Positions 1 through 9,338 are shown, counted from the stretch's first letter. The stretch is DNA of 64,000 bases from Polynucleobacter sp. UB-Piko-W3 (GCF_018881635.1 NZ_JACVPY010000002.1:91374-155373), one strand, 5' to 3'. Notes: a model not told the origin generated them from the letters alone. Translations and numbers: made by a program.

Positions 1-465
1 CATTTGCCAACCAGCAGCGCCATAAGTGACCGGCGCATGTCCAAAGATTTCTACAAAACGATCCCAACTTTTTTGCATCATCGCTTTTGTCCACTGCGAA
101 TCTTGATGACGTACCGCATCTTGCCAGGCAACATGATCCCAAGTATGGATACCAGTTTCATGACCAGCTTGATCGATTGCACGCATCTGTGCAGCTGCTT
201 TTTTGCCAATATCTGGTCCGGGGATGAGAACCCCATAAAGCAAAGTCTTAATGCCGTAGTGCTCTACAACAGAGGTGCGACTCACTTTCTTCAAAAAGCC
301 TGGACGAAAGACACGCTTTAAAGCCCAGCCAGTATGGTCGGGGCCTAAGCTAAATAAGAAGGTAGCTTTGAGCCCAAAGCGCTCTAGAGTACGAGCAAGG
401 TTAGGCACGCCTTCTTTGGTTCCACGTAAGGTATCAACATCAACCTTGAGAGCAATCTTAGCCAT
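1..465 (-). CDS. arnD: ArnD, 4-deoxy-4-formamido-L-arabinose-phosphoundecaprenol deformylase (3' end outside window)
   Basis: The reading frame begins at an ATG at 465 and runs off the left edge, giving the first 155 residues of a protein usually near 300. The N-terminus (MAKIALKVDVDTLRGTKEGV) matches ArnD, including the Asp pair of the NodB/polysaccharide-deacetylase metal site, and HETGIHTWDHVAWQ carries the conserved His residues. ArnD removes the formyl group from undecaprenyl-phosphate-L-Ara4FN in the lipid A modification pathway. It lies 20 bp after the decarboxylase gene as the last visible gene of the arn operon. No signal peptide is evident. Confidence 0.9.
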   Translation of the reverse strand, partial: MAKIALKVDVDTLRGTKEGVPNLARTLERFGLKATFLFSLGPDHTGWALKRVFRPGFLKKVSRTSVVEHYGIKTLLYGVLIPGPDIGKKAAAQMRAIDQAGHETGIHTWDHVAWQDAVRHQDSQWTKAMMQKSWDRFVEIFGHAPVTYGAAGWQM

Positions 466-485
466 GAACCCTTAGATCTATTTAC

Positions 486-1532
486 TTATTCTTTATCTAC
501 TAAAGAGCGAGCTTTTTCTACATCCTGACGATAGGCTTCAAAAATATTCTTGAGCGCATCACTCATCGTGGTAGTTGGCTTCCAGCTGAGTTCACTCATC
601 GTGTTGTCAATTGCCGGCACTCGGTTTTGAACGTCTTGATAGCCTTCGCCGTAATAAGCTCCAGACGTGGTTTCAACGATCTTCACTGCATTTGCGGTCT
701 TCGCATACTCAGGAATGCTTCGAGCAATCTCTAGCATTTGATTAGCCAGTTCACGAACGGCGTGATTGTTCTTGGGATTGCCGATGTTGTAGATCTTGCC
801 GTTGGCAATGCCATCTTTGTTGTCGATGATCTTGATGAGTGCGTCAATACCATCATCAATATAAGTAAAGGCACGTTTTTGAGCGCCACCATCCACTAGA
901 TTGATAGGTTCACCGCGAACGATGTGACCTAAGAACTGCGTTACTACACGGGATGAACCTTCTTTTGGTGTATAGATGCTATCAAGGCCAGGGCCGATCC
1001 AGTTAAACGGACGGAAGAGAGTAAAGCGCAAACCTTCCATGCCATAACCCCAGATCACGCGGTCCATCAACTGCTTGGAGCAAGCATAGATCCAACGCGG
1101 CTTATTAATGGGACCATAGACCATATTGGATTTAGCAGGATCAAATTCACCATCCTCACACATTCCATAGACTTCAGAGGTGGATGGGAAGACCAAATGC
1201 TTTTTATATTTAACAGCAGAGCGCACGATTGGAAGATTGGCTTCAAAGTCGAGCTCAAATACTTTCAGTGGCTGTTGCACATAAGTGGCTGGAGTGGCGA
1301 TTGCAACCAAGGGCAGGATGACATCACACTTACGAATGTGATACTCGACCCATTCTTTATTAATGGTGATATCGCCTTCAAAAAAGTGCATGCGAGGATG
1401 ATTAATCAAATCACCTAGGCGATCATTCTGCATATCCATGCCATAGACATCCCAATTAGTTGTCTCCAGAATGCGCTTGGAAAGGTGGTGACCGATAAAG
1501 CCGTTAACACCAAGAATGAGTACTTTTTTCAT
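486..1532 (-). CDS. arnA: UDP-glucuronic acid oxidative decarboxylase (ArnA C-terminal domain as a separate protein)
   Basis: A 348-residue SDR-type NAD-dependent epimerase/decarboxylase with an N-terminal nucleotide-binding motif (GVNGFIGHHL). It has the ArnA-specific blocks FPSTSEVYGMC, NKPRWIYACSKQLMDR (catalytic Tyr and Lys) and FRPFNWIGP. In E. coli this activity is the C-terminal half of bifunctional ArnA; it oxidises UDP-GlcA to UDP-4-keto-pentose with loss of CO2. Here it is free-standing and follows the separate formyltransferase gene by 46 bp. Length fits the isolated domain. It acts in the cytoplasm, upstream of the ArnB transamination. Confidence 0.93.
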   Translation of the reverse strand: MKKVLILGVNGFIGHHLSKRILETTNWDVYGMDMQNDRLGDLINHPRMHFFEGDITINKEWVEYHIRKCDVILPLVAIATPATYVQQPLKVFELDFEANLPIVRSAVKYKKHLVFPSTSEVYGMCEDGEFDPAKSNMVYGPINKPRWIYACSKQLMDRVIWGYGMEGLRFTLFRPFNWIGPGLDSIYTPKEGSSRVVTQFLGHIVRGEPINLVDGGAQKRAFTYIDDGIDALIKIIDNKDGIANGKIYNIGNPKNNHAVRELANQMLEIARSIPEYAKTANAVKIVETTSGAYYGEGYQDVQNRVPAIDNTMSELSWKPTTTMSDALKNIFEAYRQDVEKARSLVDKE

Positions 1533-1578
1533 TTTTACTGCCTCGTTTAATCTAATTTGTGTTTGCTAAATACAGGGT

Positions 1579-2448
1579 TTACTTGTTAACAGGGAACCAT
1601 TCCAGAATTTCAACTACCTGGTGGTCCCCGCAAATGCCGAATACCCGATTATCAACCACTTGGGTGCCTAAAGAGCCAAGATCGAGATTGCTCGGGAATG
1701 GACCTTTAAGGCTGGTACGGGCCACAGTCATAGTCTGCCCTTGGTGGTCGGTGAAGGCTCCTGGATAAGGGGGTGCTACAGCTCTCACTAGGTTATGAAC
1801 CTGAACAGCCTTCTGATGCCAATGAATTCGCCCATCAGAGGGCTTTCTGCCACCAAAATAGCTGCCTTTTTGGAGCTCATTTGGTTTGCGAGGCACACTA
1901 CCCTTAATTAAACTGGGTAGAGTCTCGTTGATCACTGTTACTGCCGCCTGGCTAACCTTGCTAAAGACATCAGTCGCCGTTTCATCAGGACCAATGTCAA
2001 CTGCGGATTGACCAACAATGTCGCCGGCATCTGGTTTCACTTCCATGACATGTAATGTGGCACCTGTTTGTGTTTCTCCATGCAGGATTGCCCAGTTCAC
2101 TGGAGCGCGGCCACGATACTTTGGCAGTAATGACCCATGCATATTCAATGCAGCAATTTTCGCGCAAGCTAAAATCTGCGCAGGAATCATATAGCGGTAA
2201 TAAAAAGAAAAAATATAGTCTGGTGCTATTGCTTGCAGTTTTGGAATGAGTTGAATTAACTCATTAGCGCTTGGCGTGATGCAGGAAATATTATTTTCAG
2301 CACAGAGTTTGGTAACGCTGCCAAACCAAATATTCTCATTGGGATCATCTTGGTGGGTTACTACTAGATCGACTTTGATGCCTGCAGCTAATAAGGCTTT
2401 AAGGCAATTGACACCAACATCGTGATAAGCGAAGACGACTGCGTGCAA
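1579..2448 (-). CDS. UDP-L-Ara4N formyltransferase (ArnA N-terminal domain as a separate protein)
   Basis: A 289-residue protein resembling the formyltransferase half of E. coli ArnA. It starts HAVVFAYHDVGVNCLKALL and contains FSFYYRYMI and NMHGSLLPKYRGRAPVNW, with the catalytic Asn and His of the NxH motif, followed by the DAGDIV aspartate. It transfers a formyl group from N10-formyl-tetrahydrofolate to UDP-L-Ara4N. The start codon abuts the end of arnC with no gap, so it is probably translationally coupled. Being split from the decarboxylase, the hexameric bifunctional ArnA of enterics cannot form as a single chain. A general sugar formyltransferase is the alternative, but the operon makes the Ara4N role likely. 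Confidence 0.9.
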   Translation of the reverse strand: MHAVVFAYHDVGVNCLKALLAAGIKVDLVVTHQDDPNENIWFGSVTKLCAENNISCITPSANELIQLIPKLQAIAPDYIFSFYYRYMIPAQILACAKIAALNMHGSLLPKYRGRAPVNWAILHGETQTGATLHVMEVKPDAGDIVGQSAVDIGPDETATDVFSKVSQAAVTVINETLPSLIKGSVPRKPNELQKGSYFGGRKPSDGRIHWHQKAVQVHNLVRAVAPPYPGAFTDHQGQTMTVARTSLKGPFPSNLDLGSLGTQVVDNRVFGICGDHQVVEILEWFPVNK

Positions 2449-3411
2449 TTATTTTTTCTCTAAAACAGTTTGCACAACGTAGCGTGGGCGATTACGGATT
2501 TGTTGATAGATTCGGCCAATATATTCGCCTAAGAGACCAAGGCCAAAGAGCATGACACCAATCAGAAAGAAGGTTAAAGCAAACAGAGTAAAGACTCCTT
2601 CAACCTCAGCGCCCAAGACAAAGCGGCGCACCAGGAGATACGCGAACAAGCTGCCCGCAGCGAGTGATAGCAACATGCCCAGAATAGAGAAGATCTGGAG
2701 AGGCATCACCGAGAATCCGGTCACCAAATCAAAATTTAAACGAATGAGTTGGTAGAGACTATATTTTGATTCACCGGCAAAACGCTCTTCGTGCTTAACT
2801 TTAATTTCAATCGGATTAGCGGCAAAGGTATAGGCAAGCGCCGGAATAAAGGTATTACTTTCATCACATTGACGCACTAAGTCAACGATGCGACGACTAT
2901 AGCCGCGCAACATGCAACCTTGATCCGTCATCGTGATGCGGGTAATGTTTTCACGCAAGCCATTCATAGCGCGTGAAGCAAATTTTCTAAAAAAACTATC
3001 GCGCCGATCTTCACGAATGGTGCCTATGTAATCATGACCTTTTAATAACTGCTCAGTCAGAGCATCAATTTCTTCGGGGGGATTTTGTAAGTCCGCATCT
3101 AAGGTGATGATGTATTCGCCCTTGGCATATTCAAAACCCGCCATGATTGCCATATGTTGACCAAAGTTACTATGGAACAAAACAGCGCGGGTAACGTCAG
3201 GACGCAATTCCACTTGTTTTGCCAGAATGCCTGCTGAGCGATCTTTACTGCCATCGTTTACAAAAACGATTTCATAGGAAATATTGCGTTTGGCAGCTAC
3301 TGCATCTAAAGATGGGTAGAGACGATCAAAGAGAGCCTGAAGGCCATCTTCCTCGTTGTAAACGGGAATCACAATGGAAAGCTTTGGATTGGCAACTAAA
3401 TTTGCAGTCAT
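2449..3411 (-). CDS. arnC: ArnC, undecaprenyl-phosphate 4-deoxy-4-formamido-L-arabinose transferase
   Basis: A GT2 glycosyltransferase with the N-terminal block LSIVIPVYNEEDGLQALF, then TLDADLQNPPEEI (the DxD-like donor site) and two C-terminal hydrophobic helices (about residues 225-290) ending in GLLGEYIGRIYQQIRNRPRY, typical of ArnC. I place the start at the ATG at 3411 (320 residues, close to the 322 of E. coli ArnC); an upstream in-frame TTG at 3447 would add 12 residues. It moves Ara4FN from UDP onto undecaprenyl phosphate at the inner membrane. It sits between arnB and the formyltransferase. Confidence 0.9.
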   Translation of the reverse strand: MTANLVANPKLSIVIPVYNEEDGLQALFDRLYPSLDAVAAKRNISYEIVFVNDGSKDRSAGILAKQVELRPDVTRAVLFHSNFGQHMAIMAGFEYAKGEYIITLDADLQNPPEEIDALTEQLLKGHDYIGTIREDRRDSFFRKFASRAMNGLRENITRITMTDQGCMLRGYSRRIVDLVRQCDESNTFIPALAYTFAANPIEIKVKHEERFAGESKYSLYQLIRLNFDLVTGFSVMPLQIFSILGMLLSLAAGSLFAYLLVRRFVLGAEVEGVFTLFALTFFLIGVMLFGLGLLGEYIGRIYQQIRNRPRYVVQTVLEKK

Positions 3412-3452
3412 GCCGCAATTTTGCCTGATTCTTGGGGCTAAGCCCAATTAGG

Positions 3453-4607
3453 CTAGTTTTTGCAGTGTTTCTTGAGGATTCCGACTAATCCACTAGCGAC
3501 ACGGCCAATATCTTCATCTGCCATGCCAGGGAAAAGTGGAAGAGTCAGGATGGAGCGACCAATACGATCAGCTATCGGCGTATCACTTGTTTTGTAGCCT
3601 TGATTTTTGTAAAGAGTAAATCCAGTAATAGCGGGGTAATGCACTCCTGTTCCAATACCAAGATCTTTTAACTCGGTCATCACTTGGCCGCGATCGCAAT
3701 TCAATTGTTCCAGTGGAAGTAGCACCTGAAACATATGCCAGTTGCTATCAGTGAAATTTTCAACCGGCAGTTCTAATTTGAGGTTTTCTAATCCGGCAGA
3801 TTTAAGTTCTGTACGAATGGCATCAAAGTATTGATGCGCTAAGAATGTGCGGCGCGCTTGATAGGCGGGTAATTGTTTTAACTGCTGAAGTCCAATTACT
3901 GCATTGACATCTGTCAAATTATCTTTGCCACCCAGCACATCTACATCCATTCCATCCATGCCTTGACGTGTTAAACCTTGCAGGCGAAATTTTTCAGCAA
4001 GCTTAGCTTCCACCTCGGTATTCAAAACCAAGCAGCCACCCTCTACGGTAGTGAGATTCTTGTTTGCCTGGAAGCTAAAACTTACGAGGTCTCCAAAGCT
4101 ACCAATCTTCTTGCCCTTCCATTGAGAGCCAAAAGCTTGCGCGGCATCCTCAATTACGCGCAGATTATTCTGCTTCGCTATTGAGTACAGCTGATCCATA
4201 TCTACCGGTAAACCAGCAAGATAGACAGGCATGATTGCTCGTGTTTTTGATGTGATTGCCGCTGCAACTTGATGAAGATCAATATTACGTGTAACAGGAT
4301 CGATATCTACAAAGACAGGTTTAGCACCAACACTCAAAACAACATTTGAGGTAGCTACCCAAGAAATTGGCGTAGTAATCACTTCATCACCAGCACCGAT
4401 ACCCGCAACTTGTAATGCAATCTTCATGGTTGCCGTGCCATTCGCAAAGCAACGCACTGGACGGCCGCCAAAATAGGTGCTTAAGACAGATTCAAATTCT
4501 GCCAATTTAGGTCCCGAGGTAACCCAGCCAGAGCGCAGCACTTCTGCAACAGCATCAATCGTTTCTTGATTAAAGTTGGGGCGCGTGAAGGGGATAAAGT
4601 TTGACAT
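3453..4607 (-). CDS. arnB: ArnB, UDP-4-amino-4-deoxy-L-arabinose aminotransferase
   Basis: A 384-residue DegT/DnrJ/EryC1 family PLP aminotransferase. Visible marks are FTRPNFNQETIDAVAEVLRSGW at the N-terminus, VIEDAAQAFGSQWKGKKIGSFGD (PLP contacts) and SFQANKNLTTVEGG, which holds the PLP-binding lysine. It makes UDP-L-Ara4N from the 4-keto sugar using glutamate. It lies 11 bp downstream of arnT and 41 bp ahead of the arnC start. Other DegT aminotransferases share this fold, but the surrounding arn genes fix the role. Confidence 0.92.
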   Translation of the reverse strand: MSNFIPFTRPNFNQETIDAVAEVLRSGWVTSGPKLAEFESVLSTYFGGRPVRCFANGTATMKIALQVAGIGAGDEVITTPISWVATSNVVLSVGAKPVFVDIDPVTRNIDLHQVAAAITSKTRAIMPVYLAGLPVDMDQLYSIAKQNNLRVIEDAAQAFGSQWKGKKIGSFGDLVSFSFQANKNLTTVEGGCLVLNTEVEAKLAEKFRLQGLTRQGMDGMDVDVLGGKDNLTDVNAVIGLQQLKQLPAYQARRTFLAHQYFDAIRTELKSAGLENLKLELPVENFTDSNWHMFQVLLPLEQLNCDRGQVMTELKDLGIGTGVHYPAITGFTLYKNQGYKTSDTPIADRIGRSILTLPLFPGMADEDIGRVASGLVGILKKHCKN

Positions 4608-4618
4608 GATGTTCTATA

Positions 4619-6310
4619 TTAACGCGTCACATTCGATGTGTCTGGGTGCTTAACAATTACTCTGCGTGAATCACGATCCACTTCTTGCATGGGTAATTTT
4701 AATTCTTGGAGCGCTACATACTGTTCTGGGACCATTAATGCATAAGCAGTGGAATCTTCTTTCCAGCGCGCAATGAATGCGTCTAAAGTGGGCATCCAAA
4801 GCTCAGGCTCTCGATTAACGCCAAACGCGAGCTCATCTGGTGATTCGACCATGATCATGGTTCTGCCAAGGTAAAACGGCACAGTGTGATCTAAAAGGCG
4901 AATAGAATAGAAATTCACTTTTTCGGGGATAGATGCTTTCACGCGATTGACAAGATCTATGCCTGAAACCGCACGCCCTAAGGTCTCATGACCTGTACCA
5001 GCAATGATGGCGCAAAGAAAAAATCCACAGGCAAAACTCACAATACTTTGCATGCCATTGCGCTTGCTTTGCCATGCTGCAAATGCACTGAAGGTAATCA
5101 GCGCAACTAAAGCAACTATTACCCAATAAGTGTATTGAGCATAAGCTTCGATTTCATCAGGCCTTGCTTGTTTACTAATATCTGATAAAAAGAAAAATCC
5201 AATACAACCCAAGATTGCAAATCCGACGGTTTGTAATTTCCAAGGAAGCTCCATGGAATTGGTATGCGCCAATATTTGATCGAGGCGATTACCAATTAAT
5301 AATGCAAGCGCTGGGAAAATGGGGATGATGTAGCCTGGCAACTTGGAGCGTGAAACACTAAAGAAGGCGAAGATCACCAAAAACCAACACACCAATAACC
5401 AGCCGCTAGAGAACTCGCGACGACGCTCACCCCATGCTTGCACAATCGAACCGGGGATTTGTAAAACCCAAGGAAGTAGGCCAATAAAAAGTAATGGCAC
5501 AAAGTAGTAGATGGGGCCCGTTCTACTATGAGCATCTTGAGTAAAGCGTTGCAAGTGCTCATGAATAAAGAAGAACTCTAAAAATTCAGGGTTGCGCTGT
5601 GCAACTAAAATAAACCAAGGTGCTGTAGTTGCTAGAAACAAAAGCGTACCGCTGAACAAGCGTAATCGCGCCCAGATTTTCCAATCCCAAGTACTGATGG
5701 AGTAAGCAACAAAGACCATCGCTGGAATGGCAGCGCCAATGACACCTTTAGATAGGGTTGCAAGTGCCATAAAGATCCAACAAGCCCACATCCAATTCCG
5801 ACAACCAGATTTATTGTTAGCAGTTTGTGCTAGTAACAAGCTACAGAGTGCTGCCACTAAAAACGCAGACAGACCCATATCCAGAGAATTAAAGTGGCCG
5901 CTAATGACCCACATCGGGCTGGATGCGAGAACGACTGCCGCTAGCCATCCTGCTCTGGTGCTGTAGATACGAGCCCCAGTAAAGCCAATAAATAGAATAG
6001 TTAGAAAGCCAGTAAGGGCAGTCCATAGACGTGCTTGCCAATCACCAATACCGAATACTTGAAATGCTATTGCAGTTGCCCAAGCTTGAAGTGGGGGCTT
6101 CTCAAAATATTTATAGCCGTTGTAACGTGGTGTAACCCAATCGCCAGTGACCAACATCTCTCTGGCGATTTCTGCATAACGCCCCTCATCCGAGGGAATG
6201 AGGTGACGATAGTTGAGCGTACCAAACCATAGCAAACCGTAAATGATGAACAGTAATAAAATTTTGCCGGGATGTAAGGCTGATGATTGCCGAATTTCTC
6301 CAACTTGCAT
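4619..6310 (-). CDS. arnT: ArnT-like lipid A aminoarabinose transferase (GT-C/PMT family)
   Basis: A 563-residue integral membrane glycosyltransferase (E. coli ArnT has 550). Near the N-terminus the first periplasmic loop has LIPSDEGRYAEIAREML and the motif YNGYKYFEKPPLQAWATA, both typical of ArnT/PMT enzymes, followed by about a dozen hydrophobic segments and a soluble C-terminal domain. It moves L-Ara4N from undecaprenyl phosphate to lipid A phosphates on the periplasmic face, lowering surface negative charge. Its ATG overlaps the stop of the upstream Mth938-like gene in a TAATG junction, so the two are probably translated together. Confidence 0.9.
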   Translation of the reverse strand: MQVGEIRQSSALHPGKILLLFIIYGLLWFGTLNYRHLIPSDEGRYAEIAREMLVTGDWVTPRYNGYKYFEKPPLQAWATAIAFQVFGIGDWQARLWTALTGFLTILFIGFTGARIYSTRAGWLAAVVLASSPMWVISGHFNSLDMGLSAFLVAALCSLLLAQTANNKSGCRNWMWACWIFMALATLSKGVIGAAIPAMVFVAYSISTWDWKIWARLRLFSGTLLFLATTAPWFILVAQRNPEFLEFFFIHEHLQRFTQDAHSRTGPIYYFVPLLFIGLLPWVLQIPGSIVQAWGERRREFSSGWLLVCWFLVIFAFFSVSRSKLPGYIIPIFPALALLIGNRLDQILAHTNSMELPWKLQTVGFAILGCIGFFFLSDISKQARPDEIEAYAQYTYWVIVALVALITFSAFAAWQSKRNGMQSIVSFACGFFLCAIIAGTGHETLGRAVSGIDLVNRVKASIPEKVNFYSIRLLDHTVPFYLGRTMIMVESPDELAFGVNREPELWMPTLDAFIARWKEDSTAYALMVPEQYVALQELKLPMQEVDRDSRRVIVKHPDTSNVTR

Positions 6311-6687
6311 TAGATCGGCTCCACGATTAAAGCGAGTAGAACTTGACGTCCTTCACCCACCAAAATGTTGTAGGTGCGGCAGGCTGCTTGAGAATCCATG
6401 ATTTCGAAGCCGATTTTGGCCAAAATCAGTGATTTCAGGAGTTCAGGCTTGGGAAAGCGCTGTTTGCTCCCGGTTCCAATCAGGATTAATTCGGGTTTGA
6501 GCTCCACCATTTGGGCGAAATGGGATGCCTCTAAGCTATTAAATGACTGTACTGGCCATGCAGAGATTGCCCCATCAGAGCTCAATAAGACGGCATGGGC
6601 ATATGGTGTCTGGTTGATCTCGACATAGCCATCACCATAGCCGGTGATCGTATTGGCTCCAGAATGGGGGTCAGATTGAAGCTTCAA
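6310..6687 (-). CDS. Mth938-like domain (DUF498) protein, first gene of the arn operon
   Basis: A 125-residue protein of the Mth938/DUF498 family (relatives include the human NDUFAF3 fold), recognised from VYGDGYVEINQ-like N-terminal residues, ELILIGTGSKQRFPKPELL and the C-terminal ACRTYNILVGEGRQVLLALI. The likely start is TTG at 6687. Family members have no settled biochemical role in bacteria. It is fused by TAATG to arnT, so it is co-transcribed with the lipid A genes; that may be just promoter sharing. It is divergent from alaA. Confidence 0.8.
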   Translation of the reverse strand: MKLQSDPHSGANTITGYGDGYVEINQTPYAHAVLLSSDGAISAWPVQSFNSLEASHFAQMVELKPELILIGTGSKQRFPKPELLKSLILAKIGFEIMDSQAACRTYNILVGEGRQVLLALIVEPI

Positions 6688-6713
6688 GTGGACTCTCTGT
6701 CATAATTATATGG

Positions 6714-6745
6714 ATTATAGCTAGCTGTTTTTTCCAAGATTTCAA
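6714..6745 (-). promoter_or_regulatory. Possible sigma-70 promoter for the arn operon
   Basis: On the minus strand a perfect TATAAT (714-719) is preceded by TTGAAA (740-745) with a 20-nt spacer, longer than the usual 16-18, upstream of the Mth938-like start. The -10 match is good and the -35 pairing is weak support. It lies in the 79-bp divergent space with alaA. Confidence 0.35.
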
Positions 6746-6766
6746 GAACTTACCCTTTAATTTATT

Positions 6767-8023
6767 GTGAAACCCATCCTAAAGTCCTTAAAACTCAATG
6801 ATGTCTGCTACGACATACGCGGGCCAGTGCTCGAGCTCGCGCAGCGCATGGAGGAAGAAGGCCACAAGATAATCAAATTAAACATCGGAAACGTAGGAGT
6901 TTTCGGTTTTGATCCACCTGAAGAAATTCAGTTGGACATGATTCGCAATTTGAGTAATGCCTCAGCTTATTCTGATTCCAAAGGCATCTTCGCTGCTCGT
7001 AAGGCCATCATGCAGTATTGCCAAGAAAAAGGCATTCAAGGAGTGGCATTAGATGATGTTTATACCGGCAACGGTGTTTCTGAACTCATCGTGCTTTCAA
7101 TGAACGCATTACTCAATGATGGCGATGAAGTATTGGTGCCTGCACCTGACTATCCACTTTGGACTGCTGCTGTGAGTTTATCTAGCGGCACACCAGTTCA
7201 CTATCTTTGCGATGAGTCTCAAGATTGGGCGCCAGATTTAAATGATCTGCGTAAAAAAATTACACCTCGCACTAAAGCGATTGTGGTGATTAATCCAAAC
7301 AATCCAACAGGTGCTATTTATTCCAAAGAAGTATTACTCGAGATTACAAAAATCGCGCGCGAGCACGGTTTGATTTTGTTTGCTGACGAAATCTACGACA
7401 AGATGTTGTATGACGCAGAGAAACATATCTCTCTTGCATCTTTATCTACTGATGTAGTGACAATCACTTTTAATGGCTTATCCAAGAACTACCGCTCATG
7501 CGGCTACCGTGCTGGCTGGATGGTGGTTTCAGGTGATAAAGAGATGGTGCGCGATTACATTGAAGGGCTGAATATGCTTTCTTCAATGCGCTTGTGCGCA
7601 AACGTACCAGGGCAGTACGCAATTCAAACTGCGCTTGGTGGTTATCAAAGTATTAATGATTTAGTGGCTGAGGGTGGTCGCTTAGCGAGGCAACGTGATC
7701 TGGCTTGGAAATTGATTACTGATATTCCGGGTGTCACCTGCGTCAAACCAAAATCTGCTTTGTACTTATTTCCAAAGTTAGATTCTGAGATGTACCCTAT
7801 TGAGGATGATCAACAGTTTGTTGCTGAGCTCTTAAAAGAAGAAAAAGTATTGTTGGTACAAGGCTCTGGTTTTAACTGGGGTAAGCCTGATCACTTCCGC
7901 GTAGTATTTCTGCCCCACGAAGATGTCCTCAAGGAGGCCATTGGTCGTCTTGCGCGTTTCCTGGAGCGTTACCGTAATAAACATAGCCATAAGGCTTCTA
8001 TAGCTGCAGCAAAGGCATCATGA
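6767..8023 (+). CDS. alaA: AlaA-type alanine transaminase (class I/II PLP aminotransferase)
   Basis: A 418-residue fold-type I aminotransferase. The N-terminal stretch LNDVCYDIRGPVLELAQRME and KLNIGNVGVFGFDPPEEIQ correspond to E. coli AlaA (glutamate-pyruvate aminotransferase). NPNNPTGAIY and TFNGLSKNYRSCGYRAGW (PLP lysine in SKNY) are present. The start is GTG at 6767. It probably makes alanine from pyruvate and glutamate. Its stop overlaps the hom start (ATGA-type overlap of 4 nt), so it is in one operon with hom and thrC. Confidence 0.88.
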   Translation: MKPILKSLKLNDVCYDIRGPVLELAQRMEEEGHKIIKLNIGNVGVFGFDPPEEIQLDMIRNLSNASAYSDSKGIFAARKAIMQYCQEKGIQGVALDDVYTGNGVSELIVLSMNALLNDGDEVLVPAPDYPLWTAAVSLSSGTPVHYLCDESQDWAPDLNDLRKKITPRTKAIVVINPNNPTGAIYSKEVLLEITKIAREHGLILFADEIYDKMLYDAEKHISLASLSTDVVTITFNGLSKNYRSCGYRAGWMVVSGDKEMVRDYIEGLNMLSSMRLCANVPGQYAIQTALGGYQSINDLVAEGGRLARQRDLAWKLITDIPGVTCVKPKSALYLFPKLDSEMYPIEDDQQFVAELLKEEKVLLVQGSGFNWGKPDHFRVVFLPHEDVLKEAIGRLARFLERYRNKHSHKASIAAAKAS

Positions 8024-9330
8024 AACCGATTCAAGTAGGTCTACTAGGTATTGGCACCGTTGGTGGCGGCGTATTTACAGTGCTCGAGCGCAACCAAGAT
8101 GAAATTACCCGTCGCGCTGGTCGCGGCATTCGGATTAATACCGTCGCCGATCTCAATGTCGAGCGTGCTAAAGAGATGGTGAAAGATCGTGCACAGATCG
8201 TCAGTGATGCTCGTGCTGTTATCAATAATCCTGAGATTGACATTGTCGTTGAGCTCATTGGCGGCTACGGCATTGCTAAGGACTTAGTTTTAGAGGCGAT
8301 TGCTGCTGGTAAGCATGTGGTTACAGCCAATAAAGCCTTGATCGCTGTTCATGGCAATGAGATATTTAAAGCAGCTCATGCTAAAGGTGTGATGGTGGCG
8401 TTTGAAGCCGCAGTTGCTGGCGGTATTCCCATTATTAAAGCTTTGCGTGAAGGCTTAACTGCGAATCGCATTGAGTGGATTGCTGGCATCATCAATGGCA
8501 CAACCAACTTCATTTTGTCTGAGATGCGTGATAAAGGTTTGGACTTTGATACCGTTCTCAAAGAGGCGCAACGCTTAGGTTACGCTGAAGCAGATCCAAC
8601 GTTTGATATTGAAGGTGTTGATGCTGCTCATAAGGCAACGATCATGAGTGCGATTGCCTTTGGTATTCCGATGCAGTTTGATAAAGCCTATGTAGAGGGT
8701 ATTACTAAGTTAGCTGCAATCGATATTCGTTACGCAGAGCAATTGGGTTACCGCATCAAGTTATTGGGGATTGCGAAGAAGACGTCAGCGGGCGTTGAGT
8801 TGCGTGTGCACCCAACTTTGATTCCAACAAAGCGTTTGATCGCTAACGTCGAAGGTGCGATGAATGCTGTGCAAGTATTCGGTGATGCAGTGGGCACTAC
8901 TTTGTATTACGGCAAAGGTGCTGGCTCTGAGCCAACCGCATCAGCAGTGATTGCTGATTTAGTAGATATCACTCGTCTCTTAAGTGCTGATCCTGAGCAT
9001 CGTGTGCCATATTTAGCCTTCCAGCCAGATGCAGTTCAAAATACACCAGTCTTGCCGATTGGTGAAATTACCACTAGCTACTATTTGCGTATGCGGGTGG
9101 CTGACCAAGCTGGTGTATTGGCCGAGATCACCAAGATTTTGGCCTCCCATAGCATCTCTATTGACGCCCTTTTACAAAAAGAAGCTGACGAGGGTGAAAG
9201 TCAAACAGACTTAGTGACCTTAACTCACGAGACTAAAGAAAAAAGCATGCTTGCTGCCATTAAAGAAATCCAGAACCTCAAAACAGTTGATGGCGAAGTA
9301 GTGAAGATTCGTTTAGAAAATCTGTCTTAA
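8020..9330 (+). CDS. hom: Homoserine dehydrogenase
   Basis: A 436-residue monofunctional homoserine dehydrogenase: NAD(P)-binding GLLGIGTVGGGVF at the N-terminus, GKHVVTANKALIA, the catalytic region EAAVAGGIPIIKALREGL and GIINGTTNFILSEM, and a C-terminal ACT domain from about residue 350 (YYLRMRVADQAGVLAEITKIL). It reduces aspartate semialdehyde to homoserine for threonine and methionine. The ACT domain points to feedback control by an amino acid, commonly threonine. It overlaps alaA and is 8 bp ahead of thrC. Confidence 0.95.
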   Translation: MKPIQVGLLGIGTVGGGVFTVLERNQDEITRRAGRGIRINTVADLNVERAKEMVKDRAQIVSDARAVINNPEIDIVVELIGGYGIAKDLVLEAIAAGKHVVTANKALIAVHGNEIFKAAHAKGVMVAFEAAVAGGIPIIKALREGLTANRIEWIAGIINGTTNFILSEMRDKGLDFDTVLKEAQRLGYAEADPTFDIEGVDAAHKATIMSAIAFGIPMQFDKAYVEGITKLAAIDIRYAEQLGYRIKLLGIAKKTSAGVELRVHPTLIPTKRLIANVEGAMNAVQVFGDAVGTTLYYGKGAGSEPTASAVIADLVDITRLLSADPEHRVPYLAFQPDAVQNTPVLPIGEITTSYYLRMRVADQAGVLAEITKILASHSISIDALLQKEADEGESQTDLVTLTHETKEKSMLAAIKEIQNLKTVDGEVVKIRLENLS

Positions 9331-9338
9331 GTAAATTC

